Below, one piece after another: positions 26,107 through 34,927 of a DNA stretch of 64,000 bases. The notes beneath the pieces are model-generated. The model did no database searches. It saw only the letters and a program-made list of their open reading frames with translations, and had not been told where the DNA came from. This DNA is from Clostridia bacterium (GTDB taxonomy: Bacteria; Bacillota; Clostridia; Oscillospirales; CAG-382). The position numbers and the translations under genes are program-made. The first letter of the stretch is position 1; every line of letters begins with the position of its first letter. The DNA is taken from positions 1 to 64,000 of the forward strand of contig JAFRPL010000001.1 of NCBI GenBank assembly GCA_017429165.1. Direction: 5' to 3'.

Positions 26107-26904
26107 TCACGCGTTGACGCGGGGGTAACGCTTTTTGTTTTTGGGCGGATCCACGTTGTAAAGGAGCGGTATGTTTTCGCCGGTGACGCGGCAGGCGATG
26201 TTGTAGAGCGCCGCTTCGTAAGCCGAAACTCTTCTTCTGCCGGCGCCGAACGCGGTGAGGCCGCGTTCCTGATCGATGACGACGTTGTCGTCGCGCGGGA
26301 TGACCCCTATGAGCCGGATGGCGCTGCCGTCTATCATCTGCGCCACGGTAGGGAGCTCGCCGGCGCGCGCAAGCGACGCGCGGTAGCAGTTGACCGCCAG
26401 GCGCACGGAACGGAAACCCATTTCCTGCAGCCGGAGCCCCGTCTTTTCGGCGGCGCGCACCGATATGGACTGGTGCATGCACACCACCACGGCGTCGTCG
26501 GCGCAGGCGGCGAACGAAAGGTAATACGGCGTTTCTTCCGCCGAGGAATCTATTACGACGTAATCGTATTCTTCGCGCAGCTTGCGGAAGAGCGAAAGGA
26601 ATTTTTCGCGGTCGGGCATTATTTCGGGTTTTTGCGCGGGGGACGCCATAAAGTACAGCCCTTTGACCGAGCCGCTTTCGACCACGGCGCGCTCGGGCGG
26701 GCAGACGCCGGCGAGCACGTCGGCGACGCTGTAAACGCAGCCGCTTTCGTCGCCCAGCGCCATATCCATACAGCGCATGCCCATATCGCCGTCGACGGCG
26801 AGCACCTTGTGCCCCATGCGCGCGAGCAGCGCGGAAAGATTTGCCGAAACCGTGGTTTTGCCCACACCGCCTTTAAAAGACGTAATAAAAAGAACGCGTC
26901 CCAT
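26107..26904 (-). CDS. minD: MinD/ParA family ATPase
   Basis: 265 residues from ATG 26904 (GGAGAGG site). Deviant Walker A K-G-G-V-G-K-T-T at residues 11-18, Walker A' D-G-D-M-G, and D-Y-V-V-I-D-S-S-A near 125. The order of motifs fits MinD. The C-terminus ends with a basic Lys/Pro stretch (P-P-K-N-K-K-R-Y-P-R) instead of the usual amphipathic membrane-targeting helix, and no minC or minE is adjacent. It could be a MinD with altered membrane binding or another ParA-type positioning ATPase. Confidence 0.82.
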   Translation of the reverse strand: MGRVLFITSFKGGVGKTTVSANLSALLARMGHKVLAVDGDMGMRCMDMALGDESGCVYSVADVLAGVCPPERAVVESGSVKGLYFMASPAQKPEIMPDREKFLSLFRKLREEYDYVVIDSSAEETPYYLSFAACADDAVVVCMHQSISVRAAEKTGLRLQEMGFRSVRLAVNCYRASLARAGELPTVAQMIDGSAIRLIGVIPRDDNVVIDQERGLTAFGAGRRRVSAYEAALYNIACRVTGENIPLLYNVDPPKNKKRYPRVNA

Positions 26905-26938
26905 AAGCAAACCTCTCCTTAATATATATATTCGGTTT

Positions 26939-26967
26939 ATATTAGCATTTTTAGTTGATTTTGTCAA
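26939..26967 (-). promoter_or_regulatory. Promoter of the minD-to-acpP operon
   Basis: On the minus strand TTGACA (26962-26967) and TAATAT (26939-26944) are 17 bp apart. Divergent from the pyr promoter 70 bp away. No other strong promoter was seen within the following 14 kb, where gaps between genes are under 40 bases. Confidence 0.8.
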
Positions 26968-27035
26968 GCCGAAAGAGTTGTTTTTTGGTTTTTGCTACAC
27001 ATTTTTTACATTCTTGCAAAAAGCGCAAAAATCCC

Positions 27036-27064
27036 TTGACAAGCGCCGGAATATGTGATAATAT
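27036..27064 (+). promoter_or_regulatory. pyrR-uraA promoter
   Basis: TTGACA (27036-27041) and TAATAT (27059-27064) are 17 bp apart. Confidence 0.8.
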
Positions 27065-27187
27065 CATTTATGACCTGAAACACATTCTTTAAGCAGGTGC
27101 AGAGACGCCGGCAAGATGTTATTCCAACGTGGTGACGAAAGTCTGCCGTTTTGCCGCGCCCTTGCATTCGAAAAGGGCGCGTTTTTT
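27065..27187 (+). promoter_or_regulatory. pyr leader: PyrR-binding site and attenuator
   Basis: A leader of about 120 nt ends in a strong hairpin, CGCGCCCTT (27155-27163) with AAGGGCGCG (27173-27181), followed by six T, just before pyrR. Upstream, 27093-27113 contains GTGCAGAGACGCC, similar to the C-A-G-A-G-A-G-G core recognised by PyrR. The known mechanism is UMP-bound PyrR stabilising an anti-antiterminator so the terminator forms. The binding-site match is approximate. Confidence 0.8.
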
Positions 27188-27213
27188 GTTGCTCTTTGGA
27201 AAGGAACGGTAAA

Positions 27214-27747
27214 ATGGAAGAAAGATCCAGGATCATGAACGCCGAATCGGTAGACAGAGCGCTTATGAGAATATCACACGAGATCCTGGAACGGAATCCG
27301 GATGCGAAAGAGCTGTGCATAGTGGGAGTGCTCCGCCGCGGCGCCACGCTTGCGGCGCAGATAGCCGATAATTTAAAAAAGCTTTCGGACATAACGCTTT
27401 ACACCGGCACGCTGGACATCACGTTTTACCGCGACGATCTGGGGAAACAGGCACTCGATCCGTCGCTGAACCACACGGATGTGGATTTTGACGTGGAAGG
27501 AAAGACCGTAATAATAGTTGACGACGTGCTTTATACCGGCAGAACGGCGCGCGCCGCCATGGACGCGGTGATAGCGCTGGGCAGACCGCAGAAGATCCAG
27601 CTCGCCGTGCTCGTAGACCGCGGTCACCGCGAATTGCCCATAAGGGGCGATTACGTAGGCAAAAACGTTCCCACGTCGCGCAAAGAGATAATCGCCGTCC
27701 GCGTCCCCGAATACGACGGGCAAAAAGAAGTGGTTATTTTAGGTTAG
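27214..27747 (+). CDS. pyrR: Bifunctional pyr regulator / uracil phosphoribosyltransferase PyrR
   Basis: 177 residues, ATG at 27214 behind AAAGGA. The PRPP-binding motif V-I-I-V-D-D-V-L-Y-T-G-R-T is at about residue 98, with G-V-L-R-R-G-A near 37 and L-V-D-R-G-H-R-E-L-P-I near 135, all conserved in PyrR. It binds pyr leader RNA in response to UMP; the leader upstream has an attenuator. Followed 15 bases later by the uracil permease. Confidence 0.95.
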   Translation: MEERSRIMNAESVDRALMRISHEILERNPDAKELCIVGVLRRGATLAAQIADNLKKLSDITLYTGTLDITFYRDDLGKQALDPSLNHTDVDFDVEGKTVIIVDDVLYTGRTARAAMDAVIALGRPQKIQLAVLVDRGHRELPIRGDYVGKNVPTSRKEIIAVRVPEYDGQKEVVILG

Positions 27748-27762
27748 AAAAGGAGAATAAAA

Positions 27763-29190
27763 ATGGACAAAGCGCAAAACAATCTCATTTACCAGATCAA
27801 AGACAGACCTCCGTTCCTGTCTACGATCATCTTTGCGATCCAGCAGCTGCTCGCCATAATGGCTGCGACACTCGTGGTTCCTGTCATCATCAACGGAAAT
27901 GTTGCAGGCCTGATTGAAGAAGGCAAAATAACCTGGGAAATGACCGCTCAGATGAGCCCTGCCGCCGCCCTGTTCGGAGCCGGCGTCGGTACCATTGTGT
28001 ACCTCCTGTTCACCAAATTCCGCAGCCCTGTGTTCCTCGGCTCCTCGTTCGCGTTCCTCGGCTCCATGACAGCGGCTTTCGCCGGCGCTGTTTCGATGTC
28101 GGTCGGTTATCTCGGCCTCATCATAGGCGCGTGCTTCGCCGGTCTCGTTTATGTAGTCATCGCGATCATAGTTAAATTCGCAGGCGTCAAATGGGTCAAC
28201 AAACTCATGCCTGCGGTCGTTATCGGCCCCACGGTCGCCATCATAGGACTCTCGCTCGCCGGCAACGCTGTAGGCGATCTTCAGACCGCTCCCGCAGGCG
28301 GCGATTCCAGAATAGCGATCCTCGTCGGTCTCGTGACTCTCGCGGTCACCATGATCTGCTCGGTCTACACCAAGCGCAAGAGCATGTTCCGCCTGATCCC
28401 CTTCATCATCGGTATCCTCGCGGGCTATGTGTTCGCGACCATACTCACTCTCATCGGCAACGCGACCGAAACGCAGGCCCTGATGATAATCAACTTCGAT
28501 CCTCTTAAAGCTCTCGCAGCCGACGGCGTAGGACTCAAGACCTTCCTCACCGTTCCCGATTTCACCTTCCTCAACATCAAAGACGGCTTCAAAGTGCTTT
28601 CTGAAAACTGGGGCTATCTCGGCACCATCGCAATGGCGTACGTCCCCGTGGCGTTCGTCGTGTTTGCCGAACATATAGCAGACCACAAGAACATCTCCTC
28701 CATAATCGGCAAAGATCTTCTTGAAGATCCCGGTCTCCACAGAACTCTGCTCGGCGACGGCGTCGGCTCCATGGCAGGCGCGCTCTTCGGCGGCTGCCCC
28801 AACACCACCTACGGTGAATCGATCGCCTGCGTCGCCATCACCGGCAACGCCTCGGTCGTCACCATCTTCACCGCGGCTATATGCGCAATACTTATCGCCT
28901 TCTTCGCTCCGTTCGTGGCGTTCGTCAACTCCATCCCCTCCTGCGTGATGGGCGGCGTGTGCATGGCTCTGTACGGATTCATAGCGGTCTCCGGTCTCAA
29001 GATGATCCAGAAAGTCAACCTTGAAGACAACAAGAACCTCTTCGTGGTCTCCGTCATCCTTATCGCCGGTATCGGCGGACTCGCGGTCAGCTTCGGCCAG
29101 GTCACGATCACCTCGATCGCCTGCGCTCTGATACTCGGTATCCTCACCAACGTGATGCTTTCCGGCAAAAAGAAAGACGAAACAAAATAA
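27763..29190 (+). CDS. uraA: Uracil permease (NCS2/UraA family)
   Basis: 475 residues with about 12-14 membrane segments. Family signatures visible are F-A-I-Q-Q-L-L-A near the N-terminus, F-A-E-H-I-A-D-H-K-N near residue 300 (substrate-binding Glu), and G-C-P-N-T-T-Y-G-E-S near 345. It imports uracil with protons and pairs with PyrR for salvage control through the shared leader. Codon choice is notably uniform and C-ending compared with its neighbours, as in a highly expressed gene. Confidence 0.95.
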   Translation: MDKAQNNLIYQIKDRPPFLSTIIFAIQQLLAIMAATLVVPVIINGNVAGLIEEGKITWEMTAQMSPAAALFGAGVGTIVYLLFTKFRSPVFLGSSFAFLGSMTAAFAGAVSMSVGYLGLIIGACFAGLVYVVIAIIVKFAGVKWVNKLMPAVVIGPTVAIIGLSLAGNAVGDLQTAPAGGDSRIAILVGLVTLAVTMICSVYTKRKSMFRLIPFIIGILAGYVFATILTLIGNATETQALMIINFDPLKALAADGVGLKTFLTVPDFTFLNIKDGFKVLSENWGYLGTIAMAYVPVAFVVFAEHIADHKNISSIIGKDLLEDPGLHRTLLGDGVGSMAGALFGGCPNTTYGESIACVAITGNASVVTIFTAAICAILIAFFAPFVAFVNSIPSCVMGGVCMALYGFIAVSGLKMIQKVNLEDNKNLFVVSVILIAGIGGLAVSFGQVTITSIACALILGILTNVMLSGKKKDETK

Positions 29191-29225
29191 AAGCAGGAAC
29201 AATTCAAACAAGCGATATAACGAAT

Positions 29226-29272
29226 AAAAACATCTCCCGAAAAGCCAGACGGCTTTTCGGGAGATTTGTTTG
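29226..29272. terminator. Bidirectional terminator between uraA and engB
   Basis: A perfect 15-bp stem ATCTCCCGAAAAGCC (29232-29246) with its complement (29251-29265) around AGAC, flanked by A and T runs. Confidence 0.92.
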
Positions 29273-29287
29273 TGTTTGAAGTTTTTA

Positions 29288-29878
29288 TCACCCGAGCACG
29301 GAAAGCATGGCGTTCACGACCGCTTCCCTGCCGGCGCCGGTCTTACTTGAATACAGCGCTATGTTCGTGCCCGGCCTTATGAGGTCGGACTTGACGATGC
29401 GGTCGGCGCTTTCGGCGAGCTCGGTCTTGCCCAGTTTGTCGCACTTGGTGCAAATGACCATATACGGCGTTTCGGTAAAATTGAGCCACCTTAACATATC
29501 GGCGTCGTCGGCGGTTATGCCCACTTTGCAGTCGATAAGCTGCGCCACGAGTTTTAACGCCGCGTTGTTTTCGAAATACGACTGCGTCACCGCAGACCAG
29601 CGCGCCTTGTCTTCCTTTGCGCGGTGCGCGAACCCGTAGCCGGGAAGGTCGACGAGATAGAGCTTTTTATCTATAAGATAATAGTTCACCGTCACGGTCT
29701 TGCCGGGGTCCGAAGACACGCGCGCCAGCTTTTTGCGCATGAGCAGCGAGTTTATCATAGACGATTTGCCCACGTTCGACCTCCCCGAAAACGCGATCTG
29801 CGGCGTTCCGGCGCGCAGGTGCTGCGAAGCGTGCCCCGCCACGTGCGCGAGCGAGACATTATGCAGGTTCAGTTCCAT
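29288..29878 (-). CDS. engB: Ribosome-biogenesis GTPase EngB/YsxC
   Basis: 196 residues from ATG 29878 (GGAGG), overlapping the end of lon by 20 bases. G1 is G-R-S-N-V-G-K-S-S near residue 32, G3 D-L-P-G-Y-G near 78, G4 T-K-C-D near 140. Essential GTPase of large-subunit assembly in many Firmicutes. Order lon-engB is conserved widely. Confidence 0.96.
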   Translation of the reverse strand: MELNLHNVSLAHVAGHASQHLRAGTPQIAFSGRSNVGKSSMINSLLMRKKLARVSSDPGKTVTVNYYLIDKKLYLVDLPGYGFAHRAKEDKARWSAVTQSYFENNAALKLVAQLIDCKVGITADDADMLRWLNFTETPYMVICTKCDKLGKTELAESADRIVKSDLIRPGTNIALYSSKTGAGREAVVNAMLSVLG

Positions 29879-32201
29879 TTTTCTTTTCCTCCAGCGCAAG
29901 CGAAAGCACTTCGTCTATGCGCGTTACGCCTATGAATTCGAGCCCGCTCTTTATGGCTTCGTCGAATTCGGATACATCCTTGAGGTTCTCGCGCGGGACG
30001 ATGACCTTTTTGACGCCCGCTTTGAGCGCAGCCATGGCTTTTTCCTTGAGTCCGCCTATCGGCAGCACCCTGCCGGTGAGCGTGATCTCGCCCGTCATGG
30101 CGTACGACTGCCTGAACGCCCTGCCCGAAAGTTCGCTGACTATGGCGGTAGCTATGGTTATGCCCGCCGAAGGCCCGTCTTTGGGGATGGCGCCTTCCGG
30201 CACGTGAATATGGATATCGTATTTTTTGTGAAAATCTTCTTCCACGCCCAGTTCAAGCGCGTGCTTGCGGATATAGCTGACCGCGGCGCGCGCGGATTCT
30301 TTCATAACGTCGCCCAGAGACCCCGTGAGCTCGAGCGCTCCGCTGCCCGGCATAGAGAGCACTTCTATGCGCAGCATCTCGCCGCCCAGCTGGGTCCACG
30401 CCAGCCCGTTCACCACGCCGATCTCGTTCTGCGCGTATACGGTGTCCGGCAGGAATTTGCGCGGCCCGAGCAGTTTTTCGGCTTTGCCGGGTTCGAACGT
30501 GAACGATTTGAAGTTCCCTTCCACTATGCCGCGCGCCGTCTTGCGGCAGACCGACGCGATCTCGCGTTCAAGATTCCTGACTCCCGATTCCTTGGTGTAG
30601 CCGTCGATTATCTCGGTAAGCCCCGCGTCGGTGAAGCGCAGGTTGCTCTTTTTGAGCCCGTGGCGCTTGAGCTGTTTGGGGATAAGGTGGTTCTTGGCGA
30701 TGGATATCTTTTCGCTGTCGGAATAAGAATCCATATCTATCATTTCCATACGGTCGATAAGCGGCAGCGGAATGGTCGCCGCGGTGTTCGCCGTGGCTAT
30801 GAAAATGCATTCCGAAAGGTCCACGGGGATCTCCATAAAGTGATCCCTGAACGCCTTGTTCTGGTCCGCGTCCAGCACCTCGAGCAGCGCCGAGGTCGGA
30901 TCGCCGTGCACGTCCTGCGTGAGCTTGTCGACTTCGTCGAGTAGTATGACGGGGTTAAAGGTGCCCGCCTGCTTGAGCGCGTTGATTATGCGGCCGGGCA
31001 TGGATCCGATATAGGTCTTGCGGTGGCCGCGGATCTCGGCCTCGTCGCGTATGCCGCCCAGCGATATGCGCACGTATTTACGGCCCGTAGCGCGCGCGAT
31101 GGAACGCGCGACCGAAGTCTTGCCCACGCCCGGAGGCCCCACGAGGCAGAGTATCTGGCCGTTGAGTTCGGGAGCGAGCTGCTTGACCGCGATGAATTCG
31201 AGTATGCGTTCCTTGACCTTCTGCAGGCCGTCGTGGTCTTCATCGAGTATGGCGCGCGCCTTTTTGATATCGGCGACGCCCTTGGACATCTTGCCCCACT
31301 GGAGTTCGAGACAGGTCTCTATGTAATTGCGTATGACCGTCGCCTCGGGCGAGCCGAACTGCATTTTGCACAGCTTGGCGTTTTCTTCCAGCAGTTTTTC
31401 TTCCACCTCGCGCGGGAGCTTGCGGGCGCGGATCTTTGCACCGTATTCCTCGTCGGCGCCGTAATCGTCGTCCATGCCCAGCTCGTTTTCTATGGTGCGC
31501 AGCTGTTCGCGCAGGTAGATATCGCGCTGGGTCTTGGAAAGCCGCGTGCGCACGCGGTTGTGTATGGAGCTTTCGAGCTCCATGATATCTATTTCGCGGT
31601 CGAAGATCTCGAGCAGGACGTCGAGCCGCCTTACGGGGTCGAGTTCCTGAAGCACGCGCTGCTTATCTTCGTACTTGACAATAAAAGCCGAAGCGACGCG
31701 GTCGGCGAAAACGCCGGGATCTTCTATGCTGCGCGCCTCTTCAAGGATCTCTTTGGAGGGCTTGGAAAAGTAACGCAAATACTGTTCGAGCTCCTCGTAC
31801 ACCGCGGCGATCTTGCTTTTTACGGCGTAATAATCGGCTTCGTAAACGGTGTCGTCGACCGTCACGCGGGAGACCAGACAGCCGTCTTCCTCGGTCATGG
31901 TCTCGACCGCGGCGCGGCGGACGCCTTCCGCCATTATCTGCCAGGTGCCGCCGGGCAGGCGGAACGTGTATTTTAATTTTGCGAGCACGCCCACGGGGAA
32001 CACGTCGGCGAGCGACGGCGATTCGACTCCGGTGTCACGCTGGGTGACGAGGAAAATATCGCTGTCGTTTTCCAGCGCGCGGCGCATCGCTTTGACCGAC
32101 GCCTTGCGCGCGATCTCGAACGTGGTGGTCACGCCCGGGAATACGACGATCCCGCGCAGCGCTATGGTGACGCAGGTTTTGCTTTGGATGTTCTGAGACA
32201 T
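29859..32201 (-). CDS. lon: ATP-dependent protease Lon
   Basis: 780 residues with the full three-part layout: N-terminal LON substrate domain (1-200), AAA+ module with Walker A G-P-P-G-V-G-K-T-S near 355 and Walker B V-I-L-L-D-E-V-D-K near 420, and the protease domain with the serine in D-G-P-S-A-G (about 680) and the lysine in G-G-L-K-E-K (about 723). Degrades misfolded and regulatory proteins in the cytoplasm. GGAAGG ribosome site. Lies between the glucokinase and engB. Confidence 0.97.
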   Translation of the reverse strand: MSQNIQSKTCVTIALRGIVVFPGVTTTFEIARKASVKAMRRALENDSDIFLVTQRDTGVESPSLADVFPVGVLAKLKYTFRLPGGTWQIMAEGVRRAAVETMTEEDGCLVSRVTVDDTVYEADYYAVKSKIAAVYEELEQYLRYFSKPSKEILEEARSIEDPGVFADRVASAFIVKYEDKQRVLQELDPVRRLDVLLEIFDREIDIMELESSIHNRVRTRLSKTQRDIYLREQLRTIENELGMDDDYGADEEYGAKIRARKLPREVEEKLLEENAKLCKMQFGSPEATVIRNYIETCLELQWGKMSKGVADIKKARAILDEDHDGLQKVKERILEFIAVKQLAPELNGQILCLVGPPGVGKTSVARSIARATGRKYVRISLGGIRDEAEIRGHRKTYIGSMPGRIINALKQAGTFNPVILLDEVDKLTQDVHGDPTSALLEVLDADQNKAFRDHFMEIPVDLSECIFIATANTAATIPLPLIDRMEMIDMDSYSDSEKISIAKNHLIPKQLKRHGLKKSNLRFTDAGLTEIIDGYTKESGVRNLEREIASVCRKTARGIVEGNFKSFTFEPGKAEKLLGPRKFLPDTVYAQNEIGVVNGLAWTQLGGEMLRIEVLSMPGSGALELTGSLGDVMKESARAAVSYIRKHALELGVEEDFHKKYDIHIHVPEGAIPKDGPSAGITIATAIVSELSGRAFRQSYAMTGEITLTGRVLPIGGLKEKAMAALKAGVKKVIVPRENLKDVSEFDEAIKSGLEFIGVTRIDEVLSLALEEKKNGTEPA

Positions 32202-32221
32202 AAATTATTCCTTCCGAATCA

Positions 32222-33172
32222 TTACCTTCCGAGCATGGCGGCGCCGATCATACCGGCGTCGTTGCCCAACGCGGCGCGAACTATTTTCGTGGTGCGTTCG
32301 CCGTGGCGCGAATACTGCTCGCGCGCGATTATTTCACGTACCGGATCGAGCAGATAGTCGCCCTGATTGCACACGCCGCCGCCTATGGTGATTATCTCGG
32401 GTTCGAGCAGATCGATTATATTGGTCAGTCCGCAGGCGAGATAATAAACGAACTTGTCCACTGCGCGCGTCCCGGCCTCGTCGCCGGCGCGCTTGGCGTC
32501 AAACGGGATCTTGGCGTCGACTTTGTCCAGATCGCCGCCGCAGAGCTTCCACATCAGCGATTCGGGATGCGATACCATCTCCTCGCGCGCCATGCGGATC
32601 ATGGCGGTGGCGGAAGCGAGTTTTTCCCAGCAGCCTTTTCTGCCGCACTGACATTCGGGGCCCGAAGGGTCTATGACCATATGCCCCACCTCGGCGGCCG
32701 CGAAATTGAAACCGGTGTAGATCCTGCCGTCGAAGATGAATCCGCCGCCTATACCGGTGCCGAGCGTTATCATCACCGAATTGGCGTATCCCTTTGCGGC
32801 GCCCACCGCGGCTTCGCCTTTCGCCGCCGCGTTGGCGTCGTTTTCTATGTAGACTTTCTTAATTCCGGTGCGCTCGCTTATCTTTGCGGCGAGCGGAAAA
32901 TGCAGGAACGGGAACGACGAACAGTATACCATTTCGCCTTTTTCGCAATCCGCCGTACCGGGCGAAGCCACGCCGGCGTATTCGATATCTTCTGCTTTGA
33001 GTCCCGCTTTTTCTATGACGTCCAGCGATATCTGAGCCATGCGGTCGACGATATGTTCCGCCCCGCCGTCGACTTCGGTCGCCAGCTGATCCTTGTATAA
33101 TATCGCGCCGTTTTCATCCACGACGCCCGCTTTGATGAATGTGCCTCCCAGATCAATGCCAAGATAATACAT
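32222..33172 (-). CDS. glk: ROK family glucokinase
   Basis: 316 residues. The start G-I-D-L-G-G-T-F-I-K is the ATP-binding loop; E-N-D-A-N-A-A near residue 110 carries the catalytic Asp; G-T-G-I-G-G-G-F-I near 138; and the ROK zinc motif is seen as C-Q-C-G-R-K-G-C-W-E near 178. Phosphorylates glucose in the cytoplasm. Overlaps the end of hprK by 20 bases, tying sugar phosphorylation to carbon control. Confidence 0.93.
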   Translation of the reverse strand: MYYLGIDLGGTFIKAGVVDENGAILYKDQLATEVDGGAEHIVDRMAQISLDVIEKAGLKAEDIEYAGVASPGTADCEKGEMVYCSSFPFLHFPLAAKISERTGIKKVYIENDANAAAKGEAAVGAAKGYANSVMITLGTGIGGGFIFDGRIYTGFNFAAAEVGHMVIDPSGPECQCGRKGCWEKLASATAMIRMAREEMVSHPESLMWKLCGGDLDKVDAKIPFDAKRAGDEAGTRAVDKFVYYLACGLTNIIDLLEPEIITIGGGVCNQGDYLLDPVREIIAREQYSRHGERTTKIVRAALGNDAGMIGAAMLGR

Positions 33173-34124
33173 CTTTTAATTCCTCCGCGTTTTCGTTTTC
33201 GGTCTCTTCGTTCATTTTTTTAAGGAATTCCTCCGCCGTATTGTAACCCATCTTCTTCTGACGGTTGTTCATGGCGGCTATTTCTATTATCACCGCAAGG
33301 TTTCTGCCGGGTTTCACCGGAACGGTGATAGCGGGGAGCGAAATGCCCAGTATCTCGTGCGTTTCGGAATCCAGCCCCAGCCGGTCGTAATCCTTGCCCT
33401 GCACCCAGTTTTCAAAATTGATGACGAGGTCTATCTTTTCGGTTTCCTTGACCGCGCCCATACCGAAGATACGCTTGACGTCGACTATCCCTATGCCGCG
33501 CAGCTCTATGTAGTGGCGGATGAGCGACGGCGCCGTGCCCACGAGCGAGATGGCCGACACCTTTTTGATCTCGACCGCGTCGTCGGCGATGAGCCGGTGG
33601 CCGCGCTTGACGAGCTCGATAGCCGTTTCGCTTTTGCCTATGCCGCTGTCGCCGAGGATCAGTATGCCTTCGCCGTAGACTTCGACGAGCACGCCGTGGA
33701 TGGTGATGCGCTCGGCGAGCTCCACGCTCAAATACGACGATAGCGCCGCGGAAAACGCCGAAGTGGTCTGATGCGTGCGGAAAACCGGCGTATCGTACTG
33801 CTTCGCCAGCTCCGAAAGCTCGTCGAACACCGGCAGGTCGGAAGTGACGATGAGCGCCACGATCCTGTGCTGCATGAGCTTTTCGAGCGACACGACGCGT
33901 TCGGCGTGCGTGAGCGACGAAAGATAGCCGTGTTCCATGTTGCCTATGAGCTGTATGCGTTCGTTTTCGAAGTGCAGGAAAAACCCCGCCAGCGGAAGTC
34001 CCGGGCGCGAAAGGTCGCTGCGCGTGACGTAAATTTCGTTATAGTTGGCGGGCACGAATATGGGCTCCAGCGCAAAATGCTTTGCCACCGCCGAAAGCCG
34101 CACTTTGTATTTAAGACTTTTCAC
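33153..34124 (-). CDS. hprK: HPr kinase/phosphorylase
   Basis: 323 residues, GTG start at 34124 overlapping the preceding stop by 4 bases. The P-loop G-D-S-G-I-G-K-S-E-T-A is near residue 155 and the HprK signature E-L-R-G-I-G-I-V-D-V near 205. It phosphorylates HPr on Ser46 to signal carbon status. HPr and CcpA genes are not in the window. Confidence 0.95.
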   Translation of the reverse strand: MKSLKYKVRLSAVAKHFALEPIFVPANYNEIYVTRSDLSRPGLPLAGFFLHFENERIQLIGNMEHGYLSSLTHAERVVSLEKLMQHRIVALIVTSDLPVFDELSELAKQYDTPVFRTHQTTSAFSAALSSYLSVELAERITIHGVLVEVYGEGILILGDSGIGKSETAIELVKRGHRLIADDAVEIKKVSAISLVGTAPSLIRHYIELRGIGIVDVKRIFGMGAVKETEKIDLVINFENWVQGKDYDRLGLDSETHEILGISLPAITVPVKPGRNLAVIIEIAAMNNRQKKMGYNTAEEFLKKMNEETENENAEELKDVLSWH

Positions 34125-34723
34125 TCCGCGCTCCCCTCCCGTTCCGCGGGCTCCGGAAAAGTATCGAGCCCGAAAGCGTAATTTTTATAGTTGAAATACG
34201 TGACGAAACAGTAGAAAGCCGCAAGCAGCGACGCCGCCGTCAGCGGAAGCACGAACGTCATGAACGCGCTCGCCGGATTACGGTTCTTGAATAATCCCGA
34301 CTTGGCGGCGTATTCCATTTCGTCGAACTTGCCCGCCCATATCACGTTGTATACGAGCAGACCGATCATCAGCGCGGCGATCACCGTCCAGAAGATCGCG
34401 GTCCGCTTATATCTCCGCTTGGCGAGCCGCACGCTCTTTGCGGAATGCGCGCAGTCGCCGGCGGAAGCGAAATAGGCGCGGCAGCCCTTGCCGCAGCAGA
34501 ACGTTTCCCTGCCCGTGCGCGATTTGACGTACTGTTCGTTTTCGGCAGCGAACGGAGACGAATCCAGCCATTCGACCGAATATGTCAGCTCGCCGCCGCG
34601 TTTTTCGAAACGATAGGTGAACGGCGCGGTCCCGACGAGCAGATATCCTTTTGCGCCCATCGAATCCAGCCATTTTTCTTCCGCCGCTATATTGTAAAAG
34701 ACGCGGTGCTTTTTGATTTGCAT
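34121..34723 (-). CDS. DUF2812 domain membrane protein
   Basis: 200 residues from ATG 34723 (GGAGGT). The soluble N-terminus has E-E-K-W-L-D-S-M-G-A-K-G-Y-L-L near residue 12 and F-E-K-R-G-G-E-L-T-Y-S-V-E near 40, the DUF2812 pattern. Two membrane segments follow at about 130-150 (F-W-T-V-I-A-A-L-M-I-G-L-L) and 178-198. A C-x(4)-C pair (C-C-G-K-G-C-R) precedes them. Such proteins often sit beside PadR regulators, which is not the case here. Function unknown; first gene of the hprK-lon operon. Confidence 0.75.
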   Translation of the reverse strand: MQIKKHRVFYNIAAEEKWLDSMGAKGYLLVGTAPFTYRFEKRGGELTYSVEWLDSSPFAAENEQYVKSRTGRETFCCGKGCRAYFASAGDCAHSAKSVRLAKRRYKRTAIFWTVIAALMIGLLVYNVIWAGKFDEMEYAAKSGLFKNRNPASAFMTFVLPLTAASLLAAFYCFVTYFNYKNYAFGLDTFPEPAEREGSAE

Positions 34724-34758
34724 ATTACGCCACACCTCCGTATGTTGTTCCGAATGCT

Positions 34759-34787
34759 ATTATATATTATAAAGAGTAAAAAGTCAA
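34759..34787 (-). promoter_or_regulatory. Promoter of the DUF2812-hprK-glk-lon-engB operon
   Basis: On the minus strand TTGACT (34782-34787) and TATAAT (34759-34764) are 17 bp apart, about 35 bp before the start codon. Confidence 0.82.
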
Positions 34788-34865
34788 TTGGAAATAAATG
34801 TGAGTAGGAAAGAGTTCTCTCGTGCCTCTTTGCGGAACCGTTGACAACGGGTTTGGAATATTCAC

Positions 34866-34894
34866 TTGACAATGTTTTAGGGATATGGTATCAT
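34866..34894 (+). promoter_or_regulatory. Promoter of the 34.9-kb lipoprotein gene
   Basis: TTGACA (34866-34871) and TATCAT (34889-34894), 17 bp apart, followed by a GGGAGG ribosome site at about 34911. Confidence 0.75.
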
Positions 34895-34927
34895 AAATAT
34901 AGTTCGTAAAGGGAGGGACAAAAAGAC

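Noticed and set aside
27739..29211. 490-codon open frame on the minus strand
   Set aside because: Antisense shadow of uraA; composition dominated by His, Glu and Asp as expected for the complement of membrane-protein codons.
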